DNA of 64,000 bases from Lingula anatina (GCF_001039355.2 NW_019775258.1:154616-218615); one strand, 5' to 3'; numbered from the stretch's first letter, positions 38,627 to 52,644 are shown. Made by a program: numbers and translations. Notes: generated by a model not told the origin, from the letters alone.

Positions 38627-41600
38627 TTACTTGATCAGGAAACTGAAAGAAAAAAATGATTGTTAATTTTAAAAATTTGATTTATGAAAGAAAAGAGCAC
38701 CAATTAATGAACGTGTTAAGTTTTCAAATTATTTCATCAATGTATATCACAACCTGTTTTCATGTGTCCTTTATTTTTCTTTTAACAAATTAAGAACTGA
38801 TGTTGAGTAAAAACATGACAGTTTGTGTGTGCGTTCCTGTGTGAAAAAATCAAAGATGAAATCTCCTCACCTGTATGGATAACCTTGATATTTTTGTCTA
38901 AATACTGACAACAACAAACTGAAGAACAGCACTACCACACCTAGACCAACCAGAGCTAGAACTGGAAAAAATTTACATACTAGTATAAGACTTAAACCTT
39001 ATCTTTAGACCTTTTGTCAATGTCTTGAATATTTCTTATAAGACCAGAATATAAAAAGCTGCAATTTTTCTGGTGCAACTGTGACTTTTAACAACATTCA
39101 ATTAGATTCAATCAGGATATTTCTGTTTATGATGACTTACAAGCTGGAATATCATTACAAATTAGATTTGAACATGTTTTAGACTGAAACAAAATAAAGA
39201 ATATAGATTCCGAAGAATTATGGAAAAAATCATATAAGCTTGATTTTCACCCATGACACATTTTCACAGGACTGGTACTTACTTCGTTTCTTTCCAGCAT
39301 CTGCTTTCATATGTTGCACTTCATTCATCAGGATAACTCCTATGACTACAGCAGCATCTGAACAATGGGTTAAGGAATTTGTGTATCCCTCACATAATAT
39401 ACTGCAGCCATTGATTTAGAAACAACACCTCAGTAATGTTGAATAGTTATATCATACGTAACTATTTCCATCCTTAGCTTTGAATTTTAATATTATTTCA
39501 GTTAAGAGTTGCATGTAAAAACAGTAAAATAAGTCTGAAGCAAGGCAAGAAAGCTTTAGTCAAAAAGCATTAAAATATTACAGTACTAATTCAGACACAC
39601 CACTGCAAATAATGCATTCAGAGTAACCCAATAATAAGGATACTTAAAAATATGACAATATAAGTTTCCACAACAAACTGTCCTTGACTGCTGTTATGGA
39701 CATACATCTGAAATTTGAGTAAAAAAAAGCAAAATGACGGCATACTAAGTAAAAGCTTTTAGGAGGCAAAAGCTACTTACATGATAATTGGACTAGTAGA
39801 GGTGTTCATTGTAAGGAAACACAGACACTGTGAACTAGGTGCATCTTACTAATAACTTAAACACAGAGGAGATCAAAAAGCACACATGAGCCTAAGCTTT
39901 AAAAAAAAAAAAAAAAAAAAACTTCTGAACATTTATCATGGCACCCAAGACCTAACCGGCCGGGAATCTCAGGAACCATCAGATTTGAATTAAAAAACGG
40001 AATTCCACGTTTCCACAGAAAAGGCTCATGTCTGAAATAGAGGAGGACAGGCATAATCACTGTAAAGGTTTGTCACTAATTTACTCTCTTTCCCCCCCCT
40101 TTTTTCTCTTCACATTCATTTGCCTGTCCTACACTTTTTGATGTCACCTGTGATATATATGTTGTGACAGCATTAGTAATGTACCCACAGTTCACCGTTA
40201 GGTGTCTACGTGTACCTACCTTGAATAAAATTCTGAAAGAGAGCAATGCCTGCTTTCTACAACTATCTAGGATTGCCCCAGACCTAAAGCATTTGAATGT
40301 GACTTGGAAAAAAAAAGCATTGCACCCTTTGATGGATTTCTGTCACTTTGCTCACCCCAAACTCTTTCTGGGTGAATGTTTTCAAAGAAGAAAAAAATCC
40401 AGAAATTTTGGACTAAAATTCTTTTGTAAAACAGGCCCCTGACCCCAGTATTTTTCTACAGTTAAAATCATTAAGCACACAACCAATGATGTATTTTTGC
40501 CTTCTTTGCAGATGAAAATCAGTGAAAAATACAGAAATATGATATTGTGAAATGAAAAAAAAAAAAAAAACACACAGGCAGTTGGATGAAACAGAAACAA
40601 GATTTCATCACTACTGAGTACAGGTGGCAATATGAAAGAAACAAGGCTACAGTACCTGTACTGTTTCTAATTAAAAATTTGTTTAAGCCAATCAGCAGAA
40701 AATTTTACCAAATTTTAAGTCAAATGTTGTGTCAAAATCATTAAAACTGGCATACTAAAAATAATCTTACTTTCATATTCTTTTTCGCAAAAATAAGTTA
40801 CATTTAGTATTTGGTTAAAATATTTTGTAAAAAATATGCCATCATGAACGCTTATTCTGTTTATAGAAGCAAAGAAGACGCAACATTTTTCACAATGTTA
40901 AGGCAAAAGGCTACGCCCCACTCTAATAGCTATACATTTTTAATTAAAAACTGTGTCTTAAGTTTAGGATACTTAAACACAGAACTATGTAAGTCTCTGC
41001 AATGAACTGGCCATCACTTCTTGTTACTATGTACCCCTATAATATCAAATATGATTATTTATATTTCATCAAAATCATAAGTGCACCAATGCACATAATT
41101 CTCTTGATATTATAAGTTTAAATCAAAGTTTATTAAATACTAAGAGACTGCCAAAAAAACAATAGAAGTTCCATTCTAGTTGAACCCTGGGTTTCAACTG
41201 CTTAAAACGATACAGGTCATATAAACCAAACAGAAGAAAAACCCATTTCCAAGCTGTGAACCGCGGTGTGTGACACCCTAAATATCTCAACTCACTATCT
41301 GTCCAGTCTGTGGGTTCTTGTGCATAAACGGAGGTCCTCGTATGTGGTTCCACATCTGGCCAGAGGTCATGGCAAATATGATGGACTAAAATTGAAAAGA
41401 GATCAGGTGAAAACCAGATACAACCTATTTCATGTAACTCCCCCCCAACTTACCCTGCTTTTCACTGCGTCACATAAAAACTTTGGAAATATCCAATTCC
41501 AAGACATGTTGAACATTTTTTAAAACAGTCAGTCATACGAAATGGCAGTTATGAAAAGTTTGCCAGAAATAAGTAAATTTTGCTGGACTGACTGTATAAA

Positions 41601-41874
41601 ATTGAAATGGATTTTAACTAAAATTGTAGTCAGTTCCTTAGACTGACTGAACACAAATTTCCACCATTGCTTAAAAATTATATTGATCAAGACCAACAGG
41701 ACCAACGCTACTAGCATGCCTTCTATTACTAACCAGGGATGCCACTCCCCAGGGAGTTTTATTGTACAAGAACTCCAAGTTGTTTCTCTTAAGGTAGAGA
41801 AGACCGCCTATCACTATGAACAACAGCAGGACACCCATAGTGCCAACATAATTAGGAGGCCGGAATACTCGAAT
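38627..41874 (-). CDS. OST3/OST6 gene, exons 6-11: four-helix membrane domain
   Basis: Exon 41734-41874 encodes FRPPNY and the first helix ([16 protein letters not shown]) and runs into the second, which ends in exon 41296-41385 (SIIFAMTSG). The small 64 nt exon 39644-39707 ([13 protein letters not shown]) is easy to miss; I found it by looking for the conserved GSSQAQF-type block, and phase fits on both sides. Exons 39283-39357 and 38871-38961 give the third and fourth helices ([25 protein letters not shown]) and RQKYQGYPY. The 16 nt last exon adds SFLIK and TAA. In human MAGT1 the block reads closer to HGSSQ; here His-Gly is His-Asn. Confidence 0.92.
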
Positions 41875-44121
41875 CTGAAAGAGAAATTTATAAGTTCTAA
41901 CCGCAGTAGAACAGTTGCTAAAAATTACTTTTGATATAAGCACTACTTTGCAATACTGTGTTTTATTTTCCTTTTCTCAAATTTCTGATTATTTTCATCA
42001 TAAATAAACAATTAATCAGATATTTAACACCTGACTTCTTCGGTAAGCTTTGCATTTCTTATACTTGGAAAGAATTACACATTTTCATATAGCAATTAGC
42101 AACTGATACCTTCTGTATGTTTATTTCTACAACACAATGATTTCTCAAATCTGACTCACATGTATGTCTGTCCTCTCACTCACAAACTTGGCAATCTGTT
42201 CAGCAGAGAAACCAATCCTAAAAATACAAGTACAATACAACTGTTATTATCAAGCACACTGATCACATCCCCTCCCTCTCCAGTTATATCCCATGCTCCT
42301 TTACCATTCTCACATATATAACTACACAAACTTTAAAACAAACACATCTGCCACAGTGAGTGAACTCCCCTTTTGATCTCGACCCCCCCCCCCCCAAGCG
42401 CATGCACGCAAGCGCAAACACACACACACACACCTGTGAATGTCCATTGTATCTCCCTTCTTTGGTTTCCCAGACGGTGGAAAGTGCATGAAGACAGGGG
42501 CAGAGTTCAATTTCAGCTGAAAAAATAAAATAAAATAAATAAAATGGTAAGTTCTGAATCCACACCACAGTTGCAGGGGCAGTTTTAATCACATTTATAT
42601 TTTGTGAAAAAGTTTATATGATCTATTAATCTCATAGTGCTTGTGTTGCTTGAATATGCTATGCCTTTGTGTCACCCTGAAAATGCAAAATCAACTACTA
42701 CTGAGTATAATTAAGATATAATAAATAATTTATTTTCTAATACCTTTTACACCACTTTTAGATATTAAACAACTTTCCACTTAAAATAGCAATCTATTAG
42801 TATTATGATCAAAAGAAAATAATTATTTTCATAATTTACTGTAAACTTACAGAAGTAAACACATCTGAGCCTTCATCAAAGTCCACCATAGCAAAGAACA
42901 AGTTGTTAGAGAACTGCTGGGAATACCTCCAGGAGGCAGCCACAATGTTGAACTCCTCATTGGCTTGTCTGGAAATGAAGGGATTGTGTTAGTTGAGATG
43001 GAGCAGCACAACACTGTATGATTGTGTTTGTTGAGCCAAGAGAACACAAGCATTGGATTGTGCATTTGTTTAACAGGAATAACAACACAGATAGAACTGT
43101 TTCAAGTGCATCTGATACATCATGAAATACTTTGGAAGACTCTGAACTCTTTGTTGGATTGTCTGAAAATAAAGTGTGTTGGACTGCATTTGTAGAAACA
43201 TGTTGGCATAGAATTCCTAACGAAACACAACAATGGACTACACATTTCTGGTGCATCATGAAAAAGAAAGTTAAGATAAAACTAAGACTACATATGAAGG
43301 ATGTGGATAGTGATTTCTCTTTGTCAACTTAACATCATTTCCAAGATATGAATGCACATATACTGTCAAATTAACAAATTATTACTGTTGATACAGTGGC
43401 TCCACACAGTAAGTCTTACAAGAATCTTTGAATTTTTACACATAAGGAATGGTTTTATTTATCTTGAACTAAGGTCATACAATCTTCAAGCCAACTTCAA
43501 TTACTTACTTGCAGACCATGCACTGTCTCTCTGGCCTTAATGCAGTCAACATGAGAATCACAGAGTAATTTTTGGGGACAGACTTCACATACTGGCGAAA
43601 TTTATCCCCGTTGAGGCGCACAATGGGTCTTCTGTTACTCCACTCAGTCAACTTTTCTAACTTCTCTGCAATGACTTGCTTCAAAGAAAAAGAAAGAGAA
43701 GTTCAGAGATTAAAGTGGATATTAAAACAAATTAAAACAAAATCAGGGACACAGCTTTACAGGGAACTCTAAGACACTACACTGATTTCCTAGTGATCGT
43801 ATATCCTGGTAAAAGGGAAACAAAGTTAGGCATAAAGCCTGACATATTTTCCCTTTTATCACAATTAATTATAAACTGAAGCAGGTAGCTTGCACCTGCA
43901 AGCATCGTCATTGATACTGTCACTTTGTCCGTGGTAGTGTCAAGCGCAGGGAATGCACTGTGAAAGTGTCACTACCTGCTGGTCCTGCATGGAAACAGGG
44001 TGAAATGAACACCTCAAATTTTTCCCTTACTGATGTGGTTGCTTACCTCCTTCTTCTTAGCTGCACATTCTGCATATTGCTCAAAAATTAGGAAAATGCA
44101 CACAAACAGCAATGCCCTCAT
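38627..44121 (-). CDS. MAGT1: OST3/OST6 family oligosaccharyltransferase subunit (MAGT1/TUSC3 type), complete, 11 exons
   Basis: Exons, 5' to 3' on the minus strand: 44047-44121, 43509-43678, 42851-42968, 42434-42516, 42160-42217, 41734-41874, 41296-41385, 39644-39707, 39283-39357, 38871-38961, 38627-38642. They total 981 nt and give 326 residues, close to vertebrate MAGT1 and TUSC3. The protein is an ER-membrane subunit of the STT3B-type oligosaccharyltransferase; its lumenal thioredoxin fold forms mixed disulfides with glycoprotein substrates so that cysteine-adjacent sites are glycosylated. A magnesium-transport role has also been proposed for the vertebrate proteins. Visible: signal peptide 1-20, CMVC at 78-81 (CxxC), NYS sequon at 62-64, [16 protein letters not shown] before the first helix, [14 protein letters not shown], and the end YPYSFLIK. 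The TUSC3/MAGT1 split is a vertebrate duplication, so one gene here may serve for both. Confidence 0.96.
42160..44121 (-). CDS. OST3/OST6 gene, exons 1-5: signal peptide and lumenal thioredoxin domain
   Basis: The start ATG at 44121 opens a hydrophobic signal peptide ([13 protein letters not shown]) cut probably after AEC or ECA, followed by a Lys-rich stretch (AAKKKE). Exon 2 has [11 protein letters not shown], the sequon NYS and the active site CMVC; exon 3 has [13 protein letters not shown] and [14 protein letters not shown]; exon 4 has LNSAPVF (the cis-Pro loop of thioredoxin folds) and GKPKKGD; exon 5 has [18 protein letters not shown]. All are in the order and spacing of human MAGT1. 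No residue that I know to be essential is missing. Confidence 0.93.
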
Positions 44122-44967
44122 CTTTCCCGTGCAGGCCTGAAGCCGACTTGCTGTCGATTTCTCATTGGTTCGTCTCTGTAAAATTCATGATGACTAGCAA
44201 ACTCAAATAGCTCATATTTGATATTATTGTGCGTATAAATGTAGATCGATATAACTTTGTCAATAAGTGATCAAATATTAAAGTAACATATCTATTTTAT
44301 TTCTCCAAAAACATTTGATTTTCAAGAGAATCGAAATATAGATCGATATAGGAACGCCATGTTGTGGCTTGTCATGATTCATGCAGACAAATCAGAAAGC
44401 TAAGTGATATTGTCTGCGGTAACCGGCATCAAGGTAAAGGTCATTCTTCTGCAAGCGGCAACAGCAGTCTCATTTAGAATGTATTCATTTGTGCCTTGCG
44501 GAGTTAGGATCCGTTCGTAACAACAGGTAACGTTTCATAATAATTGTCGTAATATAATCTGTCATTAGAGTCATTGAAATTGCTTTTTTGCAGTTCAATT
44601 CAAACTTAGTGGTATTTCGGCGTGTCATCGACCGGCTGTGACTTACCGCCTAGTCCAACTTCCAAAGCCCTTTTCATGCGGGGCGGTACACTTAACTGGT
44701 TCGGTGTAACCAAACTGAGGGTCCGTGTAACAGAAAGTACGCATTTAGTTATAGTGGTTGGGTTTAGTCTGTCCTAAGTGAGTCAAATCTAGTGCGAGAC
44801 TTACACCTAATGCCAATTTTCCAACTTCCAAGCAACATCCTCCTGTGTTTTTTTCTAAATCCCATACATACATGTACAGTCAATACTATGCCTCCTGAGG
44901 TCCTGCCATGCAGTCCTCAGAACCCGTGTTAAATACTGAAATGGTGGATTTGACGTACTAGTACTTA

Positions 44968-45268
44968 ACCCCTGCGAAAATTTGTCTCATTTATTGCTCA
45001 CTTACGGTTCTCAATCTGTCCTATTTTCTTCTTCTAATGAAAATGTTCTTAATCTGTTCCAATATATTCCAGAAGACTTCCCAAAAACTGTTCTCGCACC
45101 GTTACATTCATTACAGAACAACATTAGAACAAAACTGTATATAATAATACTACTACTAATAATAATAATAATAATAAATAAATATAAATAAATAAAATTA
45201 CACCAAATGTTATAGAATAGATTGAGAACTGTAAGTGAACATTAAATGAGACATTTTTCGCAGGGGTA
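44968..45268. mobile_element. 301 bp inverted-repeat element with ACCCCTGCGAAAA ends
   Basis: Left arm acccctgcgaaaatttgtctcattta...cacttacggttctcaatctg; right arm cagattg-like attgagaactgtaagtga...taaatgagacatttttcgcaggggt. Arms are about 60 bases. The centre is AT-rich with an (AAT)n run (about 45140-45190). Confidence 0.65.
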
Positions 45269-46808
45269 GGTCACTCAAAAATACCATCCTTTTTGTAAGC
45301 TTGGTATCATGGGATCTCCATGCGAACTTCATATCCACCATCACTGGGTTCAACATGGGAAGAAGTTCCTGGTGTAAAGAGCCTCTTCACCACAATGGTT
45401 ATGCTTGTTCAGTTCACAAATATAATTGTCAGACTTGTTAATTTTAATTAGAATTTTAATGGAATTGCTTTTTTGTGCACTCGACTCATTTTATGGTCTC
45501 ACAAGTGGACGTGTGCAATTTGAGTAATTAAAGTTAATATGCACCTTGAAATAGTGTAGCACTGAGTCCACCTTAGATAAAGAATTTGTATATAAGAAGT
45601 TCAGAAGTAATATCTGAGAGTTCAGATTGAGAGAGACACGAACATGGAATTGTGGATTGCGTTTTGCGCGTTATAAAAAGCCATCAATACATATGTATAA
45701 AAGCTTTCATTACATGGTGACTGATTATCATATTACAGTTTATAGTTATGTGCACCTCACTATATTTCATGCATTAGCTCATATACTGGCATATATATCA
45801 TAAAATGTAAATAGGAGTGCAAACACTTGAAACTTTCTGCTATTTATGCTGGAAATTCCAACTGACCATTCCCATAGAGCTGTATGTCATTTCTCAACAA
45901 CTTGAAATGCCCATGAGCCATAGCATTCTTAATTTTCCTTGACAAGTTTCACCTGTCACTTATGATTTATATTTTCTTGGTACAAAAGGGAACCTATTTT
46001 TAATGTATTATCTTTCAAATAAGAAGATATATTCAGTTGATGTTGTTGACTTGGAGCTTGTCACCTGAAACATGAGAAAGCATAGAGGAATTCCTATGAA
46101 GCATTCAAATTAAATGATTAAATGCCAAAGCATGTAGCAGGAATAGAAGAAAAAGAAGAAAAAACGACATAAGTGAAAAGCCAAGAAAGTGTATGTATGT
46201 GCTATAAGCTTCAAATCATGCTTATTGCACAAAATAATGAGTTTTGGCTAATAAAGAGAGTCAGATTCTCTTCTTTTGGGAATTTTAGAGTAGAGAACCT
46301 AGTAAGTGAAATATCTGACTTGTCTAACCTAATGACCCCAACTAATCTGTCACATTTGATAAAAAAGCACACTAGGGAATAGATTGACTGAAGTAATAAC
46401 ATTTGTTAGGAATAATGATTAGGAGTAATAGTTATTGGCATATTTGCCAGAAAGCTCTCACTTATGTGTTGTCTATTTGAAATTGTGTAATTGTATTAGT
46501 AAAACCAGATGAATTGTAACTACTAGTATGTCTATTGGAAATCAGACCAAAATTGTGTGTACTATACGTATGCATGTGTGTGTGCATATTGTGTAAGTAT
46601 GTGTGTGTGCGTGTGTGTGCGTAACTGTGTGTGTGCATGCATGCTTGCAAGTGAATTGATGGATGGATGGACATGCAGACAGATCTGGATAGATTTTAAG
46701 GAATCCCCTGCACGCAGTAGTCTTAAGATATAAAACCCCAGATTGAGTACAGATAATTATTAAGTGATGTGAAGAAGAATAGTTTACACCAAATAATAAT
46801 ATAGGACT

Positions 46809-46940
46809 CAAACTTTCCCTAATTTTAGCTGAGAATTTTTTTTTCCTTCCATAACCTTAGGTAATGCTGAGGCTAATTCTACCAATTCACCTTTGGTTAT
46901 GGAAGGAAAAAAATTCTCAGCTAAAATTAGTGAAAGTTTG
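46809..46940. repeat. Near-perfect 46-48 bp inverted repeat
   Basis: Left arm 46809-46856 and right arm 46895-46940 pair (caaactttccctaattttagc... with ...gctaaaattagtgaaagtttg), separated by 38 bases. Only a few mismatches, mostly in the A/T run, which suggests a young hairpin. Confidence 0.7.
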
Positions 46941-47338
46941 TTCTAAGAGCTTTCAACCATCACCCACAATCTTGATCAAGTACTAGGATCCAATCATAGT
47001 CAAGTATTAGAGGTAAAATGTTGATGCTATATATCTTTTTATTGCTGGAACTAAAAAGTTCTACCCACTGTTTGCCTGTTTTTGCTTAGGGGAAATGTTA
47101 TTGGCTCCGTCCAAAAGACATCTGGTATAAAGTAGAACTGAAGTATGTTTACATCCTCCTGTTTACAATGTGCGACTTGCAGCAAGTTGCTAAGTGTATC
47201 ACAGCCATTAACATTTAGGATGACATTTAAAGTCATCTTCTTCCCGTCTTGCAGATTTAATTTGAAATGTTAAATCCTTCATAAAGTTTCACCAACTGAA
47301 CAAGTGAAGTTGACATCTTTAAGTTTAAGTGATATAAC

Positions 47339-47542
47339 CAGGCATGTAGTCGCAATTTTAAAGCAGGGGTTCTTTTTTTTTTTTTTTTCATTGGAAAAAA
47401 AACAGACTTTTCCACCCCTTAATTGGCCCAACTTGAGAAAAAAACATAGACCCTAGATCAAATTTTGATGAAGAGAAGACCTTTCTGGCCAAAAGAGTGT
47501 CTCTTCCTAACCCCTTGACCCCATTCCTATCTGAGGGCCTGG
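47339..47542. repeat. Dispersed repeat, same family, diverged copy 3
   Basis: Has aggcatgtag at the left, tagatcaaattttgatgaag and ctaaccccttgacccc inside, and gagggcctgg at the right, matching the other two copies loosely. A T-run at 47371-47388 lies inside. Confidence 0.45.
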
Positions 47543-48533
47543 ACAACATGGGCAAATAATTATCGCTTTTGATGCTGGGTCTTTGTTTGTCAGACTTGTA
47601 TATTGTTGGTATGAGTACCTTTGAAAAGTTATTTTTGTCTATGACAGGTTAGGGAAGACAGAATATCTAGACCCCTGCTCTCATTAGTTTGAAGTGAAGT
47701 TAAAAGAGTCTTCATTTTTCACAGGTTTGATCCACATGTTGCCACCTACCGAACCAATTTTCACTATAATCTTAATGGTTTTAATATATACAAAGAAAAT
47801 AAATCCAATTTGATATTCAGCAAAGCCTTCACCTGTGTAAAGAAAATTAGAATGTATTTTCTACATGGCTTTGATTGGAATTTGTCATTTAATATTCCAC
47901 TTTTTTCTTTCCTTTTCTTTTCTTTCTTTTCTTTATTTTCTTTTTTTTCATTTTGGATAAGGTGTTTTGAGACTGGTTGAATTAGCCTCAACTTCACCTG
48001 TAAGAAATAATCTGCTGTTTAATGGCACCCCCATCATATTTTCCAAATATATGCTTGTCATCCAAAAGAGAATAAAAATCCATTATTCATTAAACTGCTG
48101 GCTTATTTATGTCACTCTACCCTGACCTGATTGTACTTGAAAATGGTTTGAAATATCAGTAGAGGTGGAAAAGTCGTTCTCAGCATCATGCCTAGGATGT
48201 AAAGAATAGGAGAACCCTAGATTATTTTTGCCCCCCTGCTGCATGGACATTTTTTTTAATGGTTCAGTTATATTTACAACATTGAATACATGAAATATGA
48301 CTTTGCAGGCTCAGTGCATGTGTCTTTTCCTCCAGGGATGTAGACCATTCTGTTTTGGAAAAATGCTAGGGAAGATTTCTGATTTCTCTCCTCTCTTTAC
48401 CTACCACACCCAGTCTTCACCCCTTGCGTTTTGTGTAATTACATCCACCATTGAGTTAATTTATTAATTCATTTATTTATCTATTTATTTATTTATTTTT
48501 GCCTGTTTTGGTTTGGTGGGTGACAGCCTTAGA

Positions 48534-48781
48534 CTGGGTTCCCATGCCTAGATCAATCTATCTGGATCGGTCTAACTCCCTGGGGAGTCTTACTAAAATG
48601 CTATCAACTTAACCAACTTAAATATCTTTCACGGCTACTGAATCAGCTAGGGGGTAAAGATAATTACCTCCTAACGGCTTTACTAGACATGACAGACATT
48701 TAAGCTGGTTAAGTTGATAGCAATTTAGTTAGACTCCCCAAGGAGAAATATCGATCCAAATATCTGTGGGAATGGTCCCAG
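48534..48781. mobile_element. Second copy of the MITE family seen at 23.4 kb
   Basis: It shares with the 23.4 kb insertion the order: CCCAT near the end, TAGATC, a CTAACTCCCTGGGG block, GATAATTACC in the middle, GACATTTAAG, AGACTCCCC, and TGTGGGAAT-like right end. The termini read CTGGG-TTCCCAT and, on the other strand, CTGGGACCATTCCCA. No open frame. Confidence 0.7.
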
Positions 48782-50261
48782 CCACGGTCCCTTACTCAAA
48801 GGGATTATGAAGGGATTTTCGGGATAAGTCAGAAATGGGCTTATTTATAATCCACTAGATTTTGGTGGTGGTCTATTTATATTTAAAATTTTGAGTATTG
48901 AGCTTCTTAGTAGACTAGAGGCCTGTGTAGAAAAAAATAGATCAACAGGAATTAACGCAATTGTCAAAGAAATTTGACCTGGCAGATGAATCGAAAGATG
49001 AAGATGAATCCAAATCCAATAATACGAAACTGAAATACATATTGTTTTATCAACACTATAAATTTTCTTTGCAGATATGATTTTAAAACATCAACAGGAT
49101 TTGGTATGAAGTATACCCATGTTAGGGTTTTTTAATGAATTTTTGATGAAGAAGCTAGAGCTTTTTTTAACCCATCCCTGTATCATTCTATTTTGTCAAA
49201 TTGTTTTATTGAGAATTGGTATTCCAGTGCAGTTCTTTTGCAATAACTGAATAATCAGATCAATAACTTGCAACATTGGATGTGTTTCAATAATTTTGTA
49301 ACAGTAATATTGTGGTGAAATAAGAAGAGAGTTTATTTAGCCACTTTAATTATAAAAACCGGACATTTATTCCTTTTGGAGCAAGTCTGATCATGTATAG
49401 AGTAAAAGCAAAACAACAGATAAATTAAGAATTTGGTTTAAAGATCAAATTAAAAATATCTCAATCAAGTGCACTTTAGTTTGGCTTAATTTCAGCCTGT
49501 GTCTTATATATTGCATTTCTTTGGCATTTGCAGCCTTCCCTAAATTTAAGTGTATTGATTACTGCTTTATGAAATTGATTGAATGTCAATTAGCTAAGAA
49601 GACATCTAATCATCGTGAAAACCAGTGTTACCATCTCAAGAGCTGGGGTATGTAATGGATCAAGTTAGTTTAATAGAAAAGTTTTAGATAATTACCTGTG
49701 AGAAACAGCACAAAGTCTCTTGAAATTTCTTGTAAATTGTCTCCAAAGAAAAAAGTGTAATCAGTGATAAGGAGAATTGGCAGGATAATTCATAACCTTT
49801 GTATGCATAGCTCTTGTAGTGACTGATATTTTTGACTGATCAGAGCTCAGGCCAGACAAAATTCACAGAAGTCAACATTATTAGTATTTGTTTATCAGAG
49901 ATCTAAACATCAAAATCTGATCAATAACTTAATAATGAAATGCCCCTGGTAATTCACTCCATCGTTAAGTTTAATTGGCAGAATTAAGTCTCTGACTGCT
50001 GCCTGTGGCACACTAATAGTCTCATTATACAAGAAGACCCCTACTTTCTGGCCCAAATAACTAGGCAAAAATACTTTGATTCTACTAAAAAAAAAAAAAA
50101 AAAAAAAAAAATATTGAGGAGCAACATTTTATCCATGTTCAGCTATTGCTTTCAAGTACTGTTCTGATAGTTAGGAGTAACCTAGTAGACCTGTTTTATT
50201 AAGGGTATGGCCCTATTGGTGGAATCATGAACTCTCAGACAGGCCTTATAAACAGGTGAAG

Positions 50262-50419
50262 CAGGGGCGGGTTAAGGGCATCTTCTGGGTCTTTCTGAAG
50301 ACGGTCAGATTTTCAAGTTTACATTGATGGGTATCTAATTTTTCTGGTCTAAAATAGAGGATGGATCAACAAAGATAATTTGGAAGACGGTCAGAAAATA
50401 TCTTTGGATCCGCCCCCAG
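50262..50419. mobile_element. hAT-like MITE, second copy, inverted
   Basis: Starts CAGGGGCGG and ends GGATCCGCCCCCAG; the inside (gaagacggtcagattttcaag...) is the reverse complement of the 35.5 kb copy. No open frame. Confidence 0.6.
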
Positions 50420-52605
50420 GTTAGGTGTTTGCGAACTCAAGGCTCAGATTTATAAGCACAAATCCCCAAATTAATAACTTGAGACACAAATTAAGTACCC
50501 CCAACTTAAAATAAATAGCCACAAGAATAGCCCTATGACACACAGATTTCTCTAACTCTGTGTTCGTTATGACACTCAGACTGCTCTGATGCTGTGTTCT
50601 TGTTTCTAATTTTATGTTGGGGTACTTGAATCCGTTGCTCTCTCTGTTAATTTGGGCATTTATGCTCCAAAATCTACGATTTGTGGTAGCATACAGCAAT
50701 TATTGTTTACGAGGCCTGACAAAGCAGTAGTCTGTTTCACTAAAGAAACTTCAGCTCAAACATTGATCTTTACTTTTAGACAAAAAATTTAGTCTACTTT
50801 CACCCACTATAAATCAGTAGACTAGTACTGCAATGAGATGAGATATTGGACTTGTTTTTTAACGGGAATGTAAATGGCTATATCTCTGACTTATTATTAC
50901 TTTCACTTCTTAAACTAATAGATTTATGTTGAGCTGAAGTTAAATATTTGGACTAATTTAGGAGCAGAGGTTCTTTTGTAAAAAAAATCAACAGCAAACC
51001 TATACCTCTTAATGAGCTATTCAGTTACCAGAGAGTCTCAGGTGAAGGCTTGGAAAAAAATTATTCTTGCTATTGATCCGGCACATTGACTTGAATAACC
51101 TCTCTTGTTTTATCTTGGGCCTAAAGATTTTCTTCATCCTACCAGAAGAGTTAGTAAATTAACTTCAGAATTGTCAAGAGCCTTTCATGTTCGAGAGCTT
51201 TCAGTTTTTTTGTGGAGTCAGTCATTAAAAAAAGTTCTCTCAGAATATGTCCTGTCTTTTGATGCCTGTGCAATAGTTTTCTTGGGGCTGTACAAGGAGC
51301 TTGCATTGATTATCACAAGAAAACCTGCAATTGGATGGTATGGTCTTCAGAATTTTCAGTCTGAAAATTTGATAAATGAGAATCTGTTGTGCTCAGAATT
51401 TGTATGACGGACACTTTTCATATATAGTGGTACACATACAGTTTGACTAATACTAACATGTGGTTATGCTTTAGAGGGTTTACTCCCTTTTTCAAATCAT
51501 AAAGTACCAGTCAAAATTAACATGTTTAATTGAAAACTGTTTTTGAAACACCTCTGTTCTCTTGGGCCATCATCTAACAAACTGACTGCAGAATCTTCTA
51601 AGCCTTGAAGGGCTCATTCGCACCATTGAGTAAAATACAATATGTTGGGAACAAGAGGAGGTGTGTTAATCTGATTGCATTCAGCAAGAGTCCCCACAGA
51701 GTTGGATAGACCCATGTAGAACATTCATTTTTATGAGTACCCATACAGGAGGAATTTACAAGTACTAGTACTAGTATTTGTTGTGCCAAGCAAACATTAA
51801 AAGAGCTGGCAAATTGACTGCAATTTTAACGACCTGTGCTGTATTTTATGATATGCCTCGAGAGAGGAATTGTTTTCTTGTTCCGCCATAGCATCTTCCG
51901 TGTCATGTTTTATCATGGCACTCTGAATTGTATGGTGAGGGTCCTGAGGACATGCACTGCCACCATACACCATATTAATTCTGTTGACTGAAGATTACTG
52001 CCTTTTTAATAGTATTTATGTCCAGAACAAACAGAGAAGCTGATGGCAAGATTTAACATTTCAAGGATGATGGACTCGTAATTATTCTGAACAAAGATGC
52101 AAATGGAGCTCAGCATAACTCATTGAACTGAAAGATGCATCTGTTTTATTGATCTCAACTTGATATTGTTGGATGGAAAATTTGTTGCGATCTGTCCTCT
52201 GGTTTTGTTCCTGGTTGTCGTAGGTAAGAACTTAGAAATCACACGACTAGTAAGTGAAGTCGTCACATCTTGAATGGAAATGTGGCTGTGATTTTAGACC
52301 AGGTGTGAAGTTAGGGTGTAATTCACACAAATTGGAGAAGAAGTGTGACATTTACCTGTAAGAGAGATTTTGATGATGCTCATTTTCCAACCAGTACACC
52401 CATGCCAGTCATGTTCTTAATGTGCGGAACGTTTGCACGTACTTCAATCTCTTTTCAACATCTTTAACCTTTCCAATTCAGATGTTATTGAAATGTTTAG
52501 CTCTCAGTCTTGGTTTCAAATCCTTAATAGTTACAGATGTATTTTCATTTTAGTTTACTTGAAAGTTGAAGAGCAGTTGCAGGGAGTACTATCGAAAAAA
52601 AAGTG

Positions 52606-52644
<39 letters not shown>

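Noticed and set aside
51105-51407. A 100-codon plus frame
   Set aside because: Composition is mixed but I see no domain, no splice partner and no start context; kept as unannotated.
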